Origin: Vanessa cardui
Lineage: Eukaryota; Arthropoda; Insecta; Lepidoptera; Nymphalidae
Assembly: GCF_905220365.1 (NCBI RefSeq)
Contig: NC_061138.1
Coordinates: forward strand, 1,798,001-1,862,000
Direction: 5' to 3'
DNA: 64,000 nt
Of the stretch, positions 22,680 through 34,846 are shown in pieces (position 1 is the stretch's first letter; every line of letters starts with the position of its first letter). The position numbers and the translations under genes are program-made. The notes under the pieces are model-generated. The model was not told where the DNA came from. It saw only the letters and a program-made list of their open reading frames with translations, and ran no database searches.

Positions 22680-22928
22680 AGCGCGCCTGTCAGTCTGTAT
22701 TTTTGCAATAAACTCCAAAACTACTAAACGGATTTTCATGCATGTTTCAGTAATAGACTGAGGGTTACATTAGGAAGGTTAAGGTACATTTATATATAAA
22801 GAATTTTGAATAAATAAGATGAAATAGAACGACGATTGTTAAACATATCGGAAAAAAAGAAAATAAAGGGTAAAAATATTTATAAAAATCACTTATGGTA
22901 CCCGTGCGAAGCCGGGACTCGCCGCTAG
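22680..22928 (+). mobile_element. Helitron-2 copy
   Basis: The 3' end reads CCCGTGCGAAGCCGGG (a hairpin), ACTCGCCG, then CTAG at 22925-22928 followed by T. The 5' region has GCCTGTCAGTCTGTATTTTT and AAACTACTAAACGGATTTTC, typical of lepidopteran short Helitrons. The 5' boundary is approximate. Confidence 0.6.
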
Positions 22929-23400
22929 TCAAAAAAGAAATACCGTATAATTATTCCATATCATGTTTTCAAACTGGTCCAATACTATTAAGTTATTTTG
23001 TTGATAGTTCGTAATAATTTCTAATAATAACAATTATGTTCGCTTCGAGAGAAGTGTTATGTATTTTAGATGACACCTCTATCATTGTTACATCTATATC
23101 TGCGAGATCTCAGCCGAGTTTCGGTTCAAAGAACACCGCTAAATATATAACGCGAGCGTTGTAACTATCTTCGTCTAAATCAAAACCAGTGGTAACGACA
23201 GCCTAGGATGATTTACGCGCAATATATCTATTTTTGGTTTCATGTCCAAGTCATAAACTGCACTGTTATAACGTTATCGTGTCAACTTTATTGCTTCTAA
23301 TATTTGTTTTTATCTAAGTGTAGAAAGAAAAATAGACATATGTGAACAGATGGCAAGTGTTCTTAAAATGTTTTTTTAAATTTGGATACAAACTGTTTGC
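22929..23400. other. Unique DNA, no gene seen
   Basis: No repeat or coding signal was recognised. Confidence 0.4.
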
Positions 23401-23582
23401 GCTCTGTGCTAGCCCTTCTGGGTAGATATTCAATCGTAATATATTCTACCACCAAACAGAAATATTCAGTATTGTTGTATTCAGATATATAACCTTGTAG
23501 GTCCCAGGATTGGTGGCGTATTGCCGATATAAGGAGTAGTTAATATTTCTATCAGCGTCATTGTCTATGGCAGTGGTGACCG
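23401..23582 (+). repeat. Repeat D relic
   Basis: CTTCTGGGTAGATATTCAAT, TACCACCAAACAGAAATATT, CAGTATTGTTGTATTC, GTCCCAGGATTGGTGGCG and CAGCGTCATTGTCTATGG follow repeat D with a gap in the middle. The 3' third is missing. Confidence 0.6.
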
Positions 23583-23841
23583 TTACGAGTGGTAGTGGTA
23601 GTGGTTACGTATCCCAATAGACACTCGTATGAAGTTTGAACCATTTCTTATATTAGTAATGCGGCGAATTGGGATCTGGATTATTATTTCCCTTGTGCCT
23701 GTAGTTACACTGGTTTGTACACAGGCCATATACAGAAAATTTGTATATGACCTGTGTTTAAACCGTGATATAAAATTAAATGATATTCGAAAACATTACC
23801 GTTGTGTAAATTTAGCTTTAGGTACATATCCTATCCTATAT

Positions 23842-23888
23842 GTTAAAATATAAATAGATTTTTATAAAAAATCTATTTATATTTTAAC
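23842..23888. repeat. Perfect palindrome, 22-bp arms, 3-bp loop
   Basis: The arm GTTAAAATATAAATAG plus ATTTTT at 23842-23863 is mirrored exactly at 23867-23888 across ATA. It overlaps the end of an unrecognised 74-codon frame (23629-23853). Confidence 0.9.
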
Positions 23889-24337
23889 TTTTCTTTATTT
23901 TTTTACTCGTTTTACTCTAATTATTTATTAAGTATTTACTCGTTTTCTTTATTCTGTGTTCGATATTTAAATGTTAAATCGCGTTTAATCTTTGTCTTGT
24001 TCCCTTGTACTCCGGCCCGTCCATACAGGCCTTGACATGTAACCGTAGATTAACTGCAACCTAAATCATTCGTTTGCCTCTAGTCCTATTATTTAGACGG
24101 GAAGGGTTAATTTCGTTTGCACCGTACGTAATTTATTGTTCCTGAAGTTATTTCGAACAGTAATACCTACGGTATTGTAGTCCAAGTGCAAATCATTCAT
24201 GAAATGTGTTGAAACTAACTTATTTACATTACAAATCTGAGTTACACGTTCTCTTCCGTAATTATCGGTTTGTTTATCGTTTTGACCAAACATCACTTGT
24301 ATATTTATATGAAGTATAATAGCCTTTACATTTCCCA
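23889..24337. other. Unique DNA, no gene seen
   Basis: An 81-codon minus frame (24093-24338) abuts a SINE-A relic and has no known motif. Nothing else was recognised. Confidence 0.35.
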
Positions 24338-24445
24338 TTGCTGAGCGTTTTGGAGCTTATTCCATGACATTGCTCCGAAACGGGTTGGTGGATACACGTA
24401 TAAATTTCGTTAAAATTAAATACATGCATGCTTCTTTATGACGTA
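24338..24445 (-). mobile_element. SINE-A relic
   Basis: TTGCTGAGCGTTTTGGAGC, AAACGGGTTGGTGGATACAC, AATTTCGTTAAAATTAAA and CATGCATGCTTC match the reversed SINE-A body. Both the tRNA head and the terminal tail are gone. Confidence 0.55.
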
Positions 24446-26063
24446 AAATATTTATTTCATATTTAAGTATGTGCAACTGGGTAAAGGCCATCTTTCGTAC
24501 TCTTTCAGAAAACTTCAAGCTATTGTTGACTAAGTTTAAAAACAAATGAACGCATAGAATACGAACAAAAACATCAATGTTTGTAAATAGATTATTTCGC
24601 TTAATTTACGTAAATCTTTACATAAATATTATTGTTATGTACGTAAGGTACACATAGATACATGCATGCAATGCATATATAGGTGTTTTGATTTGCAGTA
24701 CAAACTAATAAACTCATATATACATATATACACTACTACTACGAGTACTAAGATTAAATTGTATGAAATTTACTCCTTTTAAACAAATAAATATAGTACG
24801 TATTTTTATTAAATATTGTTAGTGCGTTGTAATGAATTTGTATCGATGATATCTCTGTCGATGCGACCGTTGCGTTGGTAATATTTGAATATTCGACTGT
24901 ATATAATTACGAATAGTCGCGTAACCGCCGTCGTTAATCAATGTTGGGAAAACTAAGGGCACAATGTCAACTAAATCCTCTATTTGTTGGCTGGCGTTTG
25001 TTGCTCTAGATCGTGTATGGTTCAAGTGACGAGAAACAGCGCTATTGACGTACGTTAAATTATACGTTAGTATAATTTATTAGTTACCAGTTGGTCTCAC
25101 TGCTTTTATTTAAAAGAATTGGAATTTGTTGATTACAATTTTTTTTCTTATATATCCGTAATATGGCCTAGTCTATACAGTCCAGTAAGTAATTTCCGCT
25201 CTCTAATATTAAATATCACTAATTTAGTAAATTCCAATCAAAATCCTTCTTTATTTGTTTTGACCATCTATAGCGAAAACTCTACAATATTATACCATAA
25301 CAAGCTATGTGCAGCTATCTTCCTGTAATCACTGGGCCAAAAATTTTTCCTATTAATGTATAAGACGTTCGTGGACTTTATTACAATTTTTCATTCATCT
25401 TGTTCAACATAATAGTTTTTTTTTTATTTAATAAATTAAAAAAAAAATGTTAAGATATTGTCTCTTCATAACAGAAACGACGTTATCATTCATAAATTAA
25501 TATACTTGTTTATCGCTGTGTTCTACATATTGGGACGCGCGGCATTATTTCAAATTCCTGTTGCGCCCTTGCAGTAGTCCTAATGACAAACGATGTGCCG
25601 TATTGGTAAAAAATACGTCGCCATTGTTACGCTGAACCATAACGAAGCGTCGACGCTCGCACTAATAGTTTAACGGACGTTTTTTTTGCCTTTGTATTCA
25701 TTAATAATATTGGTTTTCCTCAGAGCTAATCTCCAGCAACGGGTCTTGTTACTAGGCATCGGTTTTTTTTTAATATTATTACAGGCAATGATGTTCTAGT
25801 AAACAGATATGTCATTAACGCTCAAAAAGTGAAGACTAGAAAACGTCCTAATTGTGACGTTTGCCTTTAGTCGTTTTCATCATAATTATGTCCGTAATAC
25901 GTTATAATACATCTTAATTATGTAGTAATACGTTTTGCGTAATTAAAACATCTAGTTATCCCTTTTACTTAGTGTTTTTATCAAGCTATCCTTTTTACTT
26001 GTAACGAAATGTAAAATAAACGGTCCCCGGCGCGGCACACTTTTTTCTGTTGTTTAGTATGGG
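24446..26063. other. Unique DNA, no gene seen
   Basis: Three 60-70 codon frames show no motif. The span 25500-25680 has unusual CpG density (GGGACGCGCGGCATT, AAATACGTCGCCATTG, AGCGTCGACGCTCGC), and the last includes the palindrome AGCGTCGACGCT. A regulatory or conserved block is possible but unproven. Confidence 0.35.
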
Positions 26064-26097
26064 TATAACATATATAACTATATAACATATATAACTA
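26064..26097. repeat. Tandem duplication of a 17-mer
   Basis: TATAACATATATAACTA occurs twice head to tail without a mismatch. Confidence 0.9.
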
Positions 26098-26984
26098 ATT
26101 TGATACTAATTAAACACTTGTATATTGATTGTTAAAAAATACCATCTGTTCAGGAAGATAGGATATAACCTTGATAGGAACTTGATTGAATATTGTAAGT
26201 ATCTATACAATAGCCGCCTGCGACTTTGCGTGTAATGGATGCTTAGCAATCCTGATGATGTGTGCGAACATTTCATGATGAATGCAATAAACAAACAGAC
26301 AAGCAAAGTATCTTTGTCATGTATAATTTATAATTTAGGATGTCATAGATACGCTTTTATCTATAAAGTCATTAGTTTTACAATAGTTTTTTTGGGTCGT
26401 TTGATAGTCTGGTTTCGTTAATTTCAAAAATGGAATTCATAGTGATATAAGCGTTTGATAAATTGAATGATGTATTAATTCTGTAATAGATGAATTAATA
26501 TATTTTGCAAATGATATTTCCAATATTAAATTCGCTAGAATGTGAGGCAATTAAAAAAAAAAAAAAAACATTCGCCGTTGTTTAGCCGGCAACATTTTAT
26601 CCGTCCCATGTAATTAGTTGCAAATTATAAAATGACCATATTGCGGTGGAACGCATTGGCCTGCGAATTTTTATGGGGGCTATGACTCAGGCAACATTCG
26701 GTTGCAGCTTTAATAGCTTTAATTATATATTAATGTGGCAGTGCGTAGATTTTATCGACATTATTATTATTGCGGACAGGAAGTTCGAAATTATTCGTTT
26801 TGTTTAGGGTTGGATTATCCGAAAATGTTATCGATGAAAATGCATTATTTTACAGTTATATGAATTAATTTTAATCGCGTTATGTGTGTTTACTTAATGC
26901 GTTGAATTCTTTGTGTTTATTTAGTACCTATTTATTCTTCGCAGATTAAAATGCCAAACAGCAATTCTTTTATTTTCGTGTTTT
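26098..26984. other. Unique AT-rich DNA, no gene seen
   Basis: Two opposing short frames near 26106-26421 are unrecognised. A 16-A homopolymer lies near 26552. Nothing else was supported. Confidence 0.4.
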
Positions 26985-27080
26985 GTTTTAAATGTTGAGT
27001 GACTATAGGCATAAGGGTAATGAAAACTTAGTTTTCAAGATGGCGCATTGGTGATGTAAGTTATTATTGATTACAGCGGT
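26985..27080 (+). repeat. Repeat D relic
   Basis: TGAGTGACTATAGGCATAAG, GAAAACTTAGTTTTCAAG and TGGCGCATTGGTGATGTAAG follow repeat D order, diverged. Confidence 0.5.
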
Positions 27081-27084
27081 TCAT

Positions 27085-30000
27085 ATGCATTGGACAGTCT
27101 GCATATCCATTTTAAATTAAAAAAAGGAATATTTTATTTAACTTATTGTATGTATTCTAATTGTCATAGCTATCACGTGATCGTAGTAGGGGATGATGTG
27201 TCGCACTATTTAGAAACATATTACAAAAAAGTCTCTATTAAAAATATGTGTCAACGTCATAGTAAAGTTCATGTAATGTGTTTGTAATGTCGATTTTTAT
27301 ATATGAATTGTCAGATCCACGGTATTCCCTATAATCAACGAGCAAAGCTGCCTTAGAATCACATGTTAGACTTTTGTCCTTCGTTTCATATTTCCCCTAA
27401 TTGTCTCCCGAAAGGCAGATGTATTTTAGAATTTGTATTCTGTTACAATCAATCTGGAACTCGGGTATTTTAATTACGTTATAATGCGGGTCAGAATCAA
27501 CTTCGATTTTTTGCCCACCCTCATCAACTAATCAAATTAGATGTAGATTCGTTAATTGTTGGTTACAAAAGTTTAAGGTCATTTTTATTTTTAACTTTTG
27601 TTAATTGATTAATTTAATTTTTATCTTCTTAATGTATTAATGAATTGCACATACTTATTTTTAATATTTAAGAAGAGAGATGGTAAAAAAGCGTCGAACT
27701 AGTATTAGTTGATTTCCAGGATGTGTTGTTGATTATATAATTACATTTTTAGAAAAAGCGTGACTGATATTCTTGCTATTTTTAGTAATATAACTTTTAA
27801 AAATATACTAGAAAAAAACAGTCTTTTGTTTTCGTAAAGTAGTTCCTAGTTACTTAAATTTAGTAATATTGGGACTGGGATAGGTTCTTGTATCCATTGC
27901 AATATACAAATGCTTTGCAGTTAATTATAATAGTTAACAAAAACGCATTTCAATAGCTCTCTGTTGAACCGAACTTGATAATTTTACGTTCCGAAAATTT
28001 TACAATGCTAGACGATTGTACGCAATCAGCTAATATTTGTCGGCGTAACTTCGATAACGAACGCAAAAAAGTCTATTGTCGAATTTTTACACAATTACAG
28101 AATGTATAATAAGTGACCGTATTCACAGCCCCCGTTAGGCAAAAGCGTTTCCGAAATTATACGGGACCATTAAATCGGGATGACTGGACAATTATTATGA
28201 AGTCATTATAATACGCATTTATAGCTAGTAAAGGCAACCCGCATGGTGCGCACGCGCCTAAGATTGGGGTCCCATATATATTTTTTTTAAAGCCATTAAC
28301 AGTTTATGGACACGTTCGGTGTTTAAATTCGTGGTTTCAACGGGATGCTCGATGATATTTACGCGTTTTTTTTACTCAGCTTAGTCGTTGAATTTTAAGT
28401 AGGATTAAGTATGGTGTTATTTCCATTCGTATTGTGATTAAGACCTGTTTCGGGGTGACTGGCAATGTGACTCAATTGTTTCTGTGAATTCTTGCATTTA
28501 AATGTCGTTTTTAGTTTAATTCTCATATGTTTTGTTCTTTCTTTTTTTTATGTTATTCGATGCAAATTTCTATGATTCATGCGAATCTTATTTGATTTTA
28601 TCACGTTATTATAAATTGTTATATTTATTTTAATATATGTAATTGGGTATGTGTGGTAATGCATCTGTAATCTTTTATAATAATCTCTTAAGATATTTCA
28701 TTTATCTCTTATCGTTCTTTATTTAAATTTTTATAAAACGGAAAAGTAATCATCGTTATATCTGTATATACAAAATGTAAGCGATTAAATAAGAAAAATA
28801 CATTGAAATCAAACTGCATTTCTGGGATATAAGTTTCTGATGGTGTTTATTTCTTTCGTCTAACGGCGTCGCTTATCTATTATAAAACCGTGCGAAAACA
28901 TTTGCTCGTAATGAATAAGTTAAATATACACAAAAAAGGATAAACAGGAAATGGAGCTGTGCAAACAGAGCATTCTGCGAAATGGGACATTAGCAGGGGC
29001 ATACAAAAATGTGTATTGTTCCAATGTAAATATTACGACGCTGACAACCCTAATCTGTTATGGGCTGTGTGGTGAGAGGTAAGCTTTACTTCCTCCGAGG
29101 AAAGCTTTTAGACCCACTATGCTATTGTAATATATAATATTAGTTGTATTGATTGTCAATAAACAATGAAGGCACGAAAGTTAATGGTGAATTTAACTGT
29201 TTGCGGATTTAAATTTGAAATATGTCTTTGTATGATTGGTAACGATTAATTATTATTATTATTTTACAATATTTACAATAGTTTTGACTGTGAGGAGACA
29301 CAGAGGCAATGTGTTTGCACACGCTTGCCCTGCGTAGATGCCTAGTCACGCTTTCAAATCATGGGTATTTTATAAATATTTTGCATTAAACATAATTTTT
29401 TAACATAATATTTTGATTCCTAAAAACCTGTAGATAAAAAAGTGTTGATGATAAAAGAAATGCTTTGACGTCACATGTAGGCGATGTCGCGACCTCCCAT
29501 CAAACTATCTGATAATTTTTTACAGACTATGACCGATAACGAAGAATTACGACCAAACTATTTGCTGACTTATTTGGTCGTTGACATTTTGTGGACAAAG
29601 AGATGTCACTCTATCACATTCCATAGATATGAATGGACTTTAATTGTAAAACGAAAACGGTTAATTTAGAATGAAATTGTTTTTTTTTTTAATTTTAAAT
29701 TCGTGTAAATTTTTGAATTTCGAATAACTTACGTCGTCATAACCCTATATATCATCTGTGAGTTTTCTAAGTCTGTTTTCTTTTACGGAAATAACTTTTT
29801 AATGGCTGAGAGTATTGGTACGTAACTTCGGGTATATATTCCCCCCTTATAACCTATTGTGTCATAAATTCGCTCAGATCCCCGAAAAATTGTTTCAATA
29901 AATTGAACGAGATTTTCTTATACCGTTTTGATAAAAAGAAATGAACTTCCTTGAACTTTTTGTATGATTCGTATATAAATTATGAAAGTATACGTTTTAC

Positions 30001-30296
30001 TTGATTACAAATTTCTTTACGAGTTCTACTTATTATTATATTACTTATCTTTATATTTCGAATTGGTTTCGACGACTTGAGGTTTATTTTTATTAGTAAA
30101 GGGAGACTTTATATTAGATTGTCATTGTTCTTCTGTGTACTTGTCTTGGTAGGTACCACTAACTTATTGTATCCTTGACCGCCAAATAGTTATATCTACT
30201 TGGTATGTTTGTATTCTCATTTGAACATGAAGGGATAACGGGATGCCATCTTGGTTACTGAGGTTGTAAGGGATGATTAAAGTTGCAGTAACAAGG
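27085..30296. other. 3.2 kb of unique DNA, no gene seen
   Basis: The only frames above 60 codons (27090-27287 and 29484-29669, both plus) lack motifs. The span 28080-28270 is richer (CAGCCCCCGTTAGGC, GGTGCGCACGCGCC) and a TCACGTGA E-box lies at 27173. These could mark regulatory DNA. No repeat was recognised. Confidence 0.35.
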
Positions 30297-30458
30297 TCTG
30301 AATAGTAACTCTCTCTATCAGTGTATCTGTCCCTTTTTTGAGACCAAATTACTGAACCGAATTTGATGGAATTTTGTGTGAATCGAACTTGACCATTATT
30401 GCCTAACACATGACAACCAGCCCCCTAAAACGCGACCGAAGCCGTGGGCAACATCTAG
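30297..30458 (+). mobile_element. Helitron-1 copy
   Basis: The 3' end reads CGCGACCGAAGCCGTGGGCA, ACAT, then CTAG at 30455-30458 followed by T. The interior has GAGACCAAATTACTGAACCG, AATTTGATGGAATTTTG and GCCTAACACATGACAACC. About 30 bp are missing from the middle, and the 5' boundary is unclear. Confidence 0.65.
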
Positions 30459-30513
30459 TTACATTATAATTGTTAATATTAATTTAAATAATTGTATTAA
30501 CTAACATGACTTT

Positions 30514-30670
30514 ATATTTTTTAAATGTTGAAAAAGAGTAACTTCTGATTTTCTTGCCGGTTCTTCTCGGTATAATCTACTTTCCGAACAGGTGATAGCT
30601 TCACTTGATTCAATGACGATTCAAAAGTGCTTGTAAAAGCCTACTTGAATAAAGTTTATTTTGATTTTGA
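30514..30670 (+). repeat. Repeat B copy
   Basis: The copy runs from TATTTTTTAAATGTTG to GTTTATTTTGATTTTGA and includes CTTGCCGGTTCTTCTCGG and AAAAGTGCTTGTAAAAGCC. It is one of the better preserved copies. Confidence 0.8.
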
Positions 30671-31181
30671 ATATCATGCAACGTTACTACTAGTATGTAT
30701 ATAAGTCCCAATTAATAGCGGTATCAAATTATTATTGGAATAAAATATATAATTGCCCTTAGCATATTAAACTTATTACTAAAGATCAAGAGACATTTAT
30801 ATATTTTATCATCCTAATACAAAATTAAGATTGTAAATAACTGTGCATCTATTCGTTATAGACCATAAGATGTATAATATACAAGTGTGTAAAGTAACCA
30901 TGAATAATATTTCATAATTACATAAAATACACCATACATACGGTAAGTAGTTGTATGAGATAATTTAAGCCATGTAAATAGTTATTAATGATCGAAATAA
31001 GCAATTTGAAGACCTCTCATTGGTTACCGAGTGTACTATCTGTGGTCAATTTATACGTTACGGTCGATCGAATGTACGAAAGAGGGATTATTGGATCATT
31101 AATATAAAGAATATGTTTTATTAATACATATCGTATGATTATGGATTTTATAATACCACCTTCACACGGGTACTATAATGT
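30671..31181. other. Unique AT-rich DNA, no gene seen
   Basis: No feature can be supported. Confidence 0.4.
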
Positions 31182-31340
31182 ATATTTATTTATTTATTTT
31201 ATTTAACACTTCTTTGTACACCACAATTACAATTACAAACGATTACAGAATATACAAACTAATAAGCTAATGGTGAAACAAATGGCCTTATGGCTTATTA
31301 GCCATTTCTTCCAGACTACCTTGGGTTAGAGGATTGTGTT
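31182..31340 (-). mobile_element. LINE 3' UTR fragment with TAAA-type tail
   Basis: On the minus strand TCTGGAAGAAATGGCTAATA, AGCCATAAGGCCATTTG and GTGGTGTACAAAGAAG lead into a TAAATAAAATAAATAAAT-like tail (31182-31205). I know this GGCTAATAAGCCATAAGGCC type of sequence from the 3' ends of lepidopteran non-LTR elements. No coding part is attached. Confidence 0.6.
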
Positions 31341-31934
31341 TGGAAGACAGTATAGGGTGGTGCAATTTTAAATACTCTTAAAATAAATACAACCTAAACA
31401 CATACAAAAATAAATAACAGTAATAAATATTCAATAATATGCATATTTAGATTTAAGAACAAAATTGAAAAGTCTCGGCTCTTCTCTATCATTGTATGCA
31501 TGTATCCTACCTCTTAATTTAATCTGTTTATAGGTGAAAGCCGTATTGAAATGAGACGTTACAGTACAGACGGCGAAAAGCGACGTTATTTTATACGATG
31601 TATGAATGAAAGTTTTGAATTTATATGATGTTAAGTTAGGAAGTAGTGTACGTGTTGCAATTTTTTATATTTATTATCAAGGCTAGTTTGTATGTTTTTT
31701 TAACGAATGTTACATCAAATTTTGTCGATAAATCTACACACGGTTTTGGTACATTGATCAAAATTAATTTTCCTAATTTGTTTAGTTGTGTTCTTTTATT
31801 CACTTATCAAGAATGTTGACCTGTCATTTTAATCAAAAACGGCTTAGACTTACAAACATGATAAATCAATTAGCATTATAAATAATCATAACATAATAAA
31901 TCAAATAAATGTTTTATCTCATTAATTTCCATTG
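31341..31934. other. Unique AT-rich DNA, no gene seen
   Basis: No gene or repeat was recognised between two LINE relics. Confidence 0.4.
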
Positions 31935-32480
31935 GTTTATCGTAATCCACTACTCGACATAGGAATCTTGACTGACTCCGAAATGCCCAAAATCTCCCTG
32001 TTCTACGCATCTAGTTGTGACTACTCATTATTCTTTAGGGGTCCACCTGGCTGGGTGCATGATCTGCGTTTGATGAACCACGGAATATTCTAGAACTTGT
32101 CTGCTTTAACGGACATCGGTCTTTCGACATATGCGACCAGCCCATAGCCAAATGTGTATGCATATCATGCAAGCTACGACCTGCTCGAACGGCCACAGTC
32201 CTTGGCCACAGTAGTAGCCCACTGACTCTTCATGCTGCTTATCTTGCAAGCTTCCTTAAAGGCCGGCAAGTTGCAAGCTCCCCAGTGTTGCAGATGTCCA
32301 TGGGCGGTGGTGATCGCTATCCATCAGGTGAGCCTCCTGCTCGTTTGCCATAACATAAGAAAGCCATGACCACTATTTTTGGAATTGTCTGTTCTAAGGA
32401 TCATCAGTCTTGGCTATACGTAAATAGCCCACTGTCACTTTAGTCTTGCTCATCTTGCATGCTTCTGAACCTCGTTCCAA
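31935..32480 (-). pseudogene. Old RTE LINE coding relic, stops and frameshifts
   Basis: Read on the minus strand from 32480, broken frames retain the order of the RTE-clade C-terminal region: a KLKWQWA-like patch (ARLK*QWA, about 32450-32400), a second duplicated version around 32150-32250, RRTDGRW-like and RQVLE (about 32110-32070), a PARWT patch, and finally YVE*W (about 31960), equivalent to the YVQQW ending seen intact at 21814. Several stops and frame shifts show long decay. Repeat E (32250-32355) interrupts it. The assignment rests on motif order remembered from the family, not on an alignment. Confidence 0.6.
32250..32355 (+). repeat. Repeat E copy inside the RTE relic
   Basis: TTAAAGGCCGGCAAGTTGCA, AGTGTTGCAGATGTCCATGG, GCGGTGGTGATCGC and ATCAGGTGAGCCTCCTGC match the complement of 2074-2205 and end with TCGTTTGCCATAACATAAGA. 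Confidence 0.65.
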
Positions 32481-33633
32481 ATTCAAAGTTGGATAATGTG
32501 ATTAAAAGTCAAGCTAATATTTATTAACTATATGCAGGACATTACACACGTAAAGTTTTCCGCATCGATTCGAGTTACGCATTAAATATATTCCCATTTA
32601 AAAACGAAATCTCCAATTCAATTGTTAGACGTAAGCAACTTCCTTACATTTTATCTCTTTTCAACAACGATATTTTGTTACACGAACGAATGAGATGAAT
32701 AATTATAAATTGTTACTTTTTAAATAAACTTCCAGATGTACGAAGAATGCGATCTCGTTATTAGAAATCGGATCACGTGATTGGCGTGTGACCCATTTGG
32801 CATGCTAGTGAACCTGCGTTACGTTTTGTACCGACGATGTAAGGGAGATTGCCAAGATGCGAACTATGAAATTGCCAATTCGAAACATACTTAAACTTAG
32901 AACATAAAAATTAGTTCATTTTTTACTTTGTATTGATAAAGTGCACTAGTGATTTTGTCTGCGGGACGGTTTCTTATCATGTTTTTTGAATGACGAATTC
33001 GTTGGTCCAGAATAAGCATAAGATTTTGTTTTTAAATATATTTTGTACTGAACCCCCGTGCCGTTCATGCCTTCGCTGAATTGAATTACTAAATATTTAC
33101 ATTAATTTCAATTAAAGAAACAATGACCATAATTATATTGTAAGCGTTAACTTAAACTATAAGTGTAGGTAGGGTAGGTAGGGTTGATCAATCATTAAAT
33201 AATTTTATTTGAAAGCCCATTTCAAGGTCAAATTTCTGTGCAACGAACTGTGAGTGTGTGTGTGCGCTAGAAATGTTCATGAACGGTAGCTCTCATTGCT
33301 GAGTAGCTTCTGTTTTATTTTGTTTTTTTTTTTTTTAAATATTTGCACTGATATTGATATGTCTTACACAATTAACCTTTTTTAAAACCGATTTCATTTA
33401 CATATATAAAGTATTTGAAATTACATGAAAAAAAAAACAAAAAATCATATGTAAGATAATATAAATTATTTTTAAGGGAACCTTCAAAATGCTACCTTCA
33501 AAATGATTGCATTATCAACTTAATTAAAGTTTAATTAAATACAATAATCAGATTTAAATAAGTACATATATTAAGTATAAACCTTCTTCGAATAAATTTA
33601 TATCACCTTGACATGTTTTATGAAATAACTTGA
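32481..33633. other. Unique DNA, no gene seen
   Basis: The span 32720-32880 is of higher complexity and contains a TCACGTGA E-box at 32773 followed by TTGGCGTGTGACCC. A (TAGG)-like run lies at 33166-33186. No coding signal was recognised. Confidence 0.35.
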
Positions 33634-33679
33634 CTATATTTTTAAAAATGGAATCCAAATTCCATTTTTAAAAATATAG
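33634..33679. repeat. Perfect palindrome, 21-bp arms, 4-bp loop
   Basis: CTATATTTTTAAAAATGGAA plus T at 33634-33654 is mirrored exactly at 33659-33679 across CCAA. It belongs to no recognised repeat family. Confidence 0.9.
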
Positions 33680-34154
33680 GATTGTCGTTGAAGGTTCTAA
33701 TGAAATATCCGTTGATTTAAGTTTTGAATACCGTTATGAGTAACTTAAATTGAATTTATAGGTAACTTAATTTTGCTTTAATTAATTTATCAGAAATTTT
33801 GGAATAGTTGGGTACGATGGGTAATGTTAATGGTAAAGTAGTCGTTATTGTACTGAACTGTGAGTAACAAGTACAACGGATTTTTTCTGAACGTATTGGA
33901 CGCAAGCAGCATATAAAAATGCTTCAAAAATAGGTTTATTCGATTTTTAAATTTTTTTACTTCTGGCTCGATATTTTTTGAAGTGAATTAAAAAATATAT
34001 ACATACTTTTTAGATATAAAACCCAAAATAATGATTTTCTACTTTTCAGTGGTACTTGTATACAGTTGACTAGATTGTTTGACGTCTATGGTAATTCTTA
34101 TTTCTTAAGGCTAACCTTAATCTATATAAGATTTTAAATTGACATTATTTTTAC
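33680..34154. other. AT-rich non-coding sequence
   Basis: This lies between two inverted-repeat structures. Nothing was recognised. Confidence 0.4.
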
Positions 34155-34241
34155 TATTAAAGTTATAAATTTCGGGATATTTACCACGTTTTTAATTTTT
34201 GTTCGGTGGAGCTCGATATCCCGAAATTTATAACTTTAATA
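34155..34241. mobile_element. Foldback element, perfect 26-bp arms
   Basis: TATTAAAGTTATAAATTTCG plus GGATAT at 34155-34180 is mirrored exactly at 34216-34241, with a 35-bp centre. The ends are compatible with a TA or TTAA target duplication, which cannot be told apart because those bases belong to the palindrome. A related decayed copy is at 2524-2630. At 87 bp it is a MITE or solo foldback. Confidence 0.7.
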
Positions 34242-34846
34242 ATCTGTTAGAGACAACGAGACTTATATTAAGCCTTGTAATAGATATATATTTCTTTATG
34301 TACCGATTCACACGACATCGATATATAAACATTATGTTAAAAAAATACATAAATCAAATAAACTGCTAACAAATATTTCGTTTTACATAATATCGTTTAA
34401 GTTATAATTTAGTTGAGATCAATGTTGAGCCAATTCGAGGTAACGTTCGTTAATAAGGCGCTGTGTTTGTTAATACGCAACGCTCGGCTCAAGTTCAAAG
34501 GTCATAGACAATGTGACTTACATTCGCCTTTGAGGTAAACAGCGTAGTTATACAGCCAGTACATCGTTTCTTTGTGTTTCCTCGGACGCGGGCGCGACAT
34601 AAACTCACCGCTTTATGGTATAGCAATCTAATCTCGCCGATAAAAAATGTTACCTTTTAAAATTAAATACTTATAAGGATGAGTGCTTTTCGCGGTGTAG
34701 GTGGAACTAAGTGGCTTTAAAATTAACATGTATCTGTCCGCGAATTTGTTGGCTGATTCCGTTTAAGTTTATTAATTCTGTTTTATCTGATCATGTTGCT
34801 GTGCTCTATAAGGAACCCGATTGGGCCATTATCGTTGTTAAATATA
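34242..34846. other. Unique DNA with candidate regulatory motifs
   Basis: From about 34430 to 34640 the sequence is more complex (GGCGCTGTGTTTG, GGACGCGGGCGCGACATAAA) and holds the DR1 motif listed separately and a CCTTTGAGG site of TCF type at 34527. No coding frame was found. Confidence 0.35.
34492..34504 (+). promoter_or_regulatory. DR1 nuclear-receptor half-site pair
   Basis: AGTTCA, one base, AGGTCA: a near-perfect direct repeat with 1-bp spacing, the class bound by HNF4 and USP/RXR-type receptors. It is seen directly, but occupancy and function are not. Confidence 0.35.

Noticed and set aside
33166..33186. G-rich (TAGG)n run as a quadruplex or telomere seed
   Set aside because: It is only a few degenerate units with G-runs of at most three, so too short to support either.
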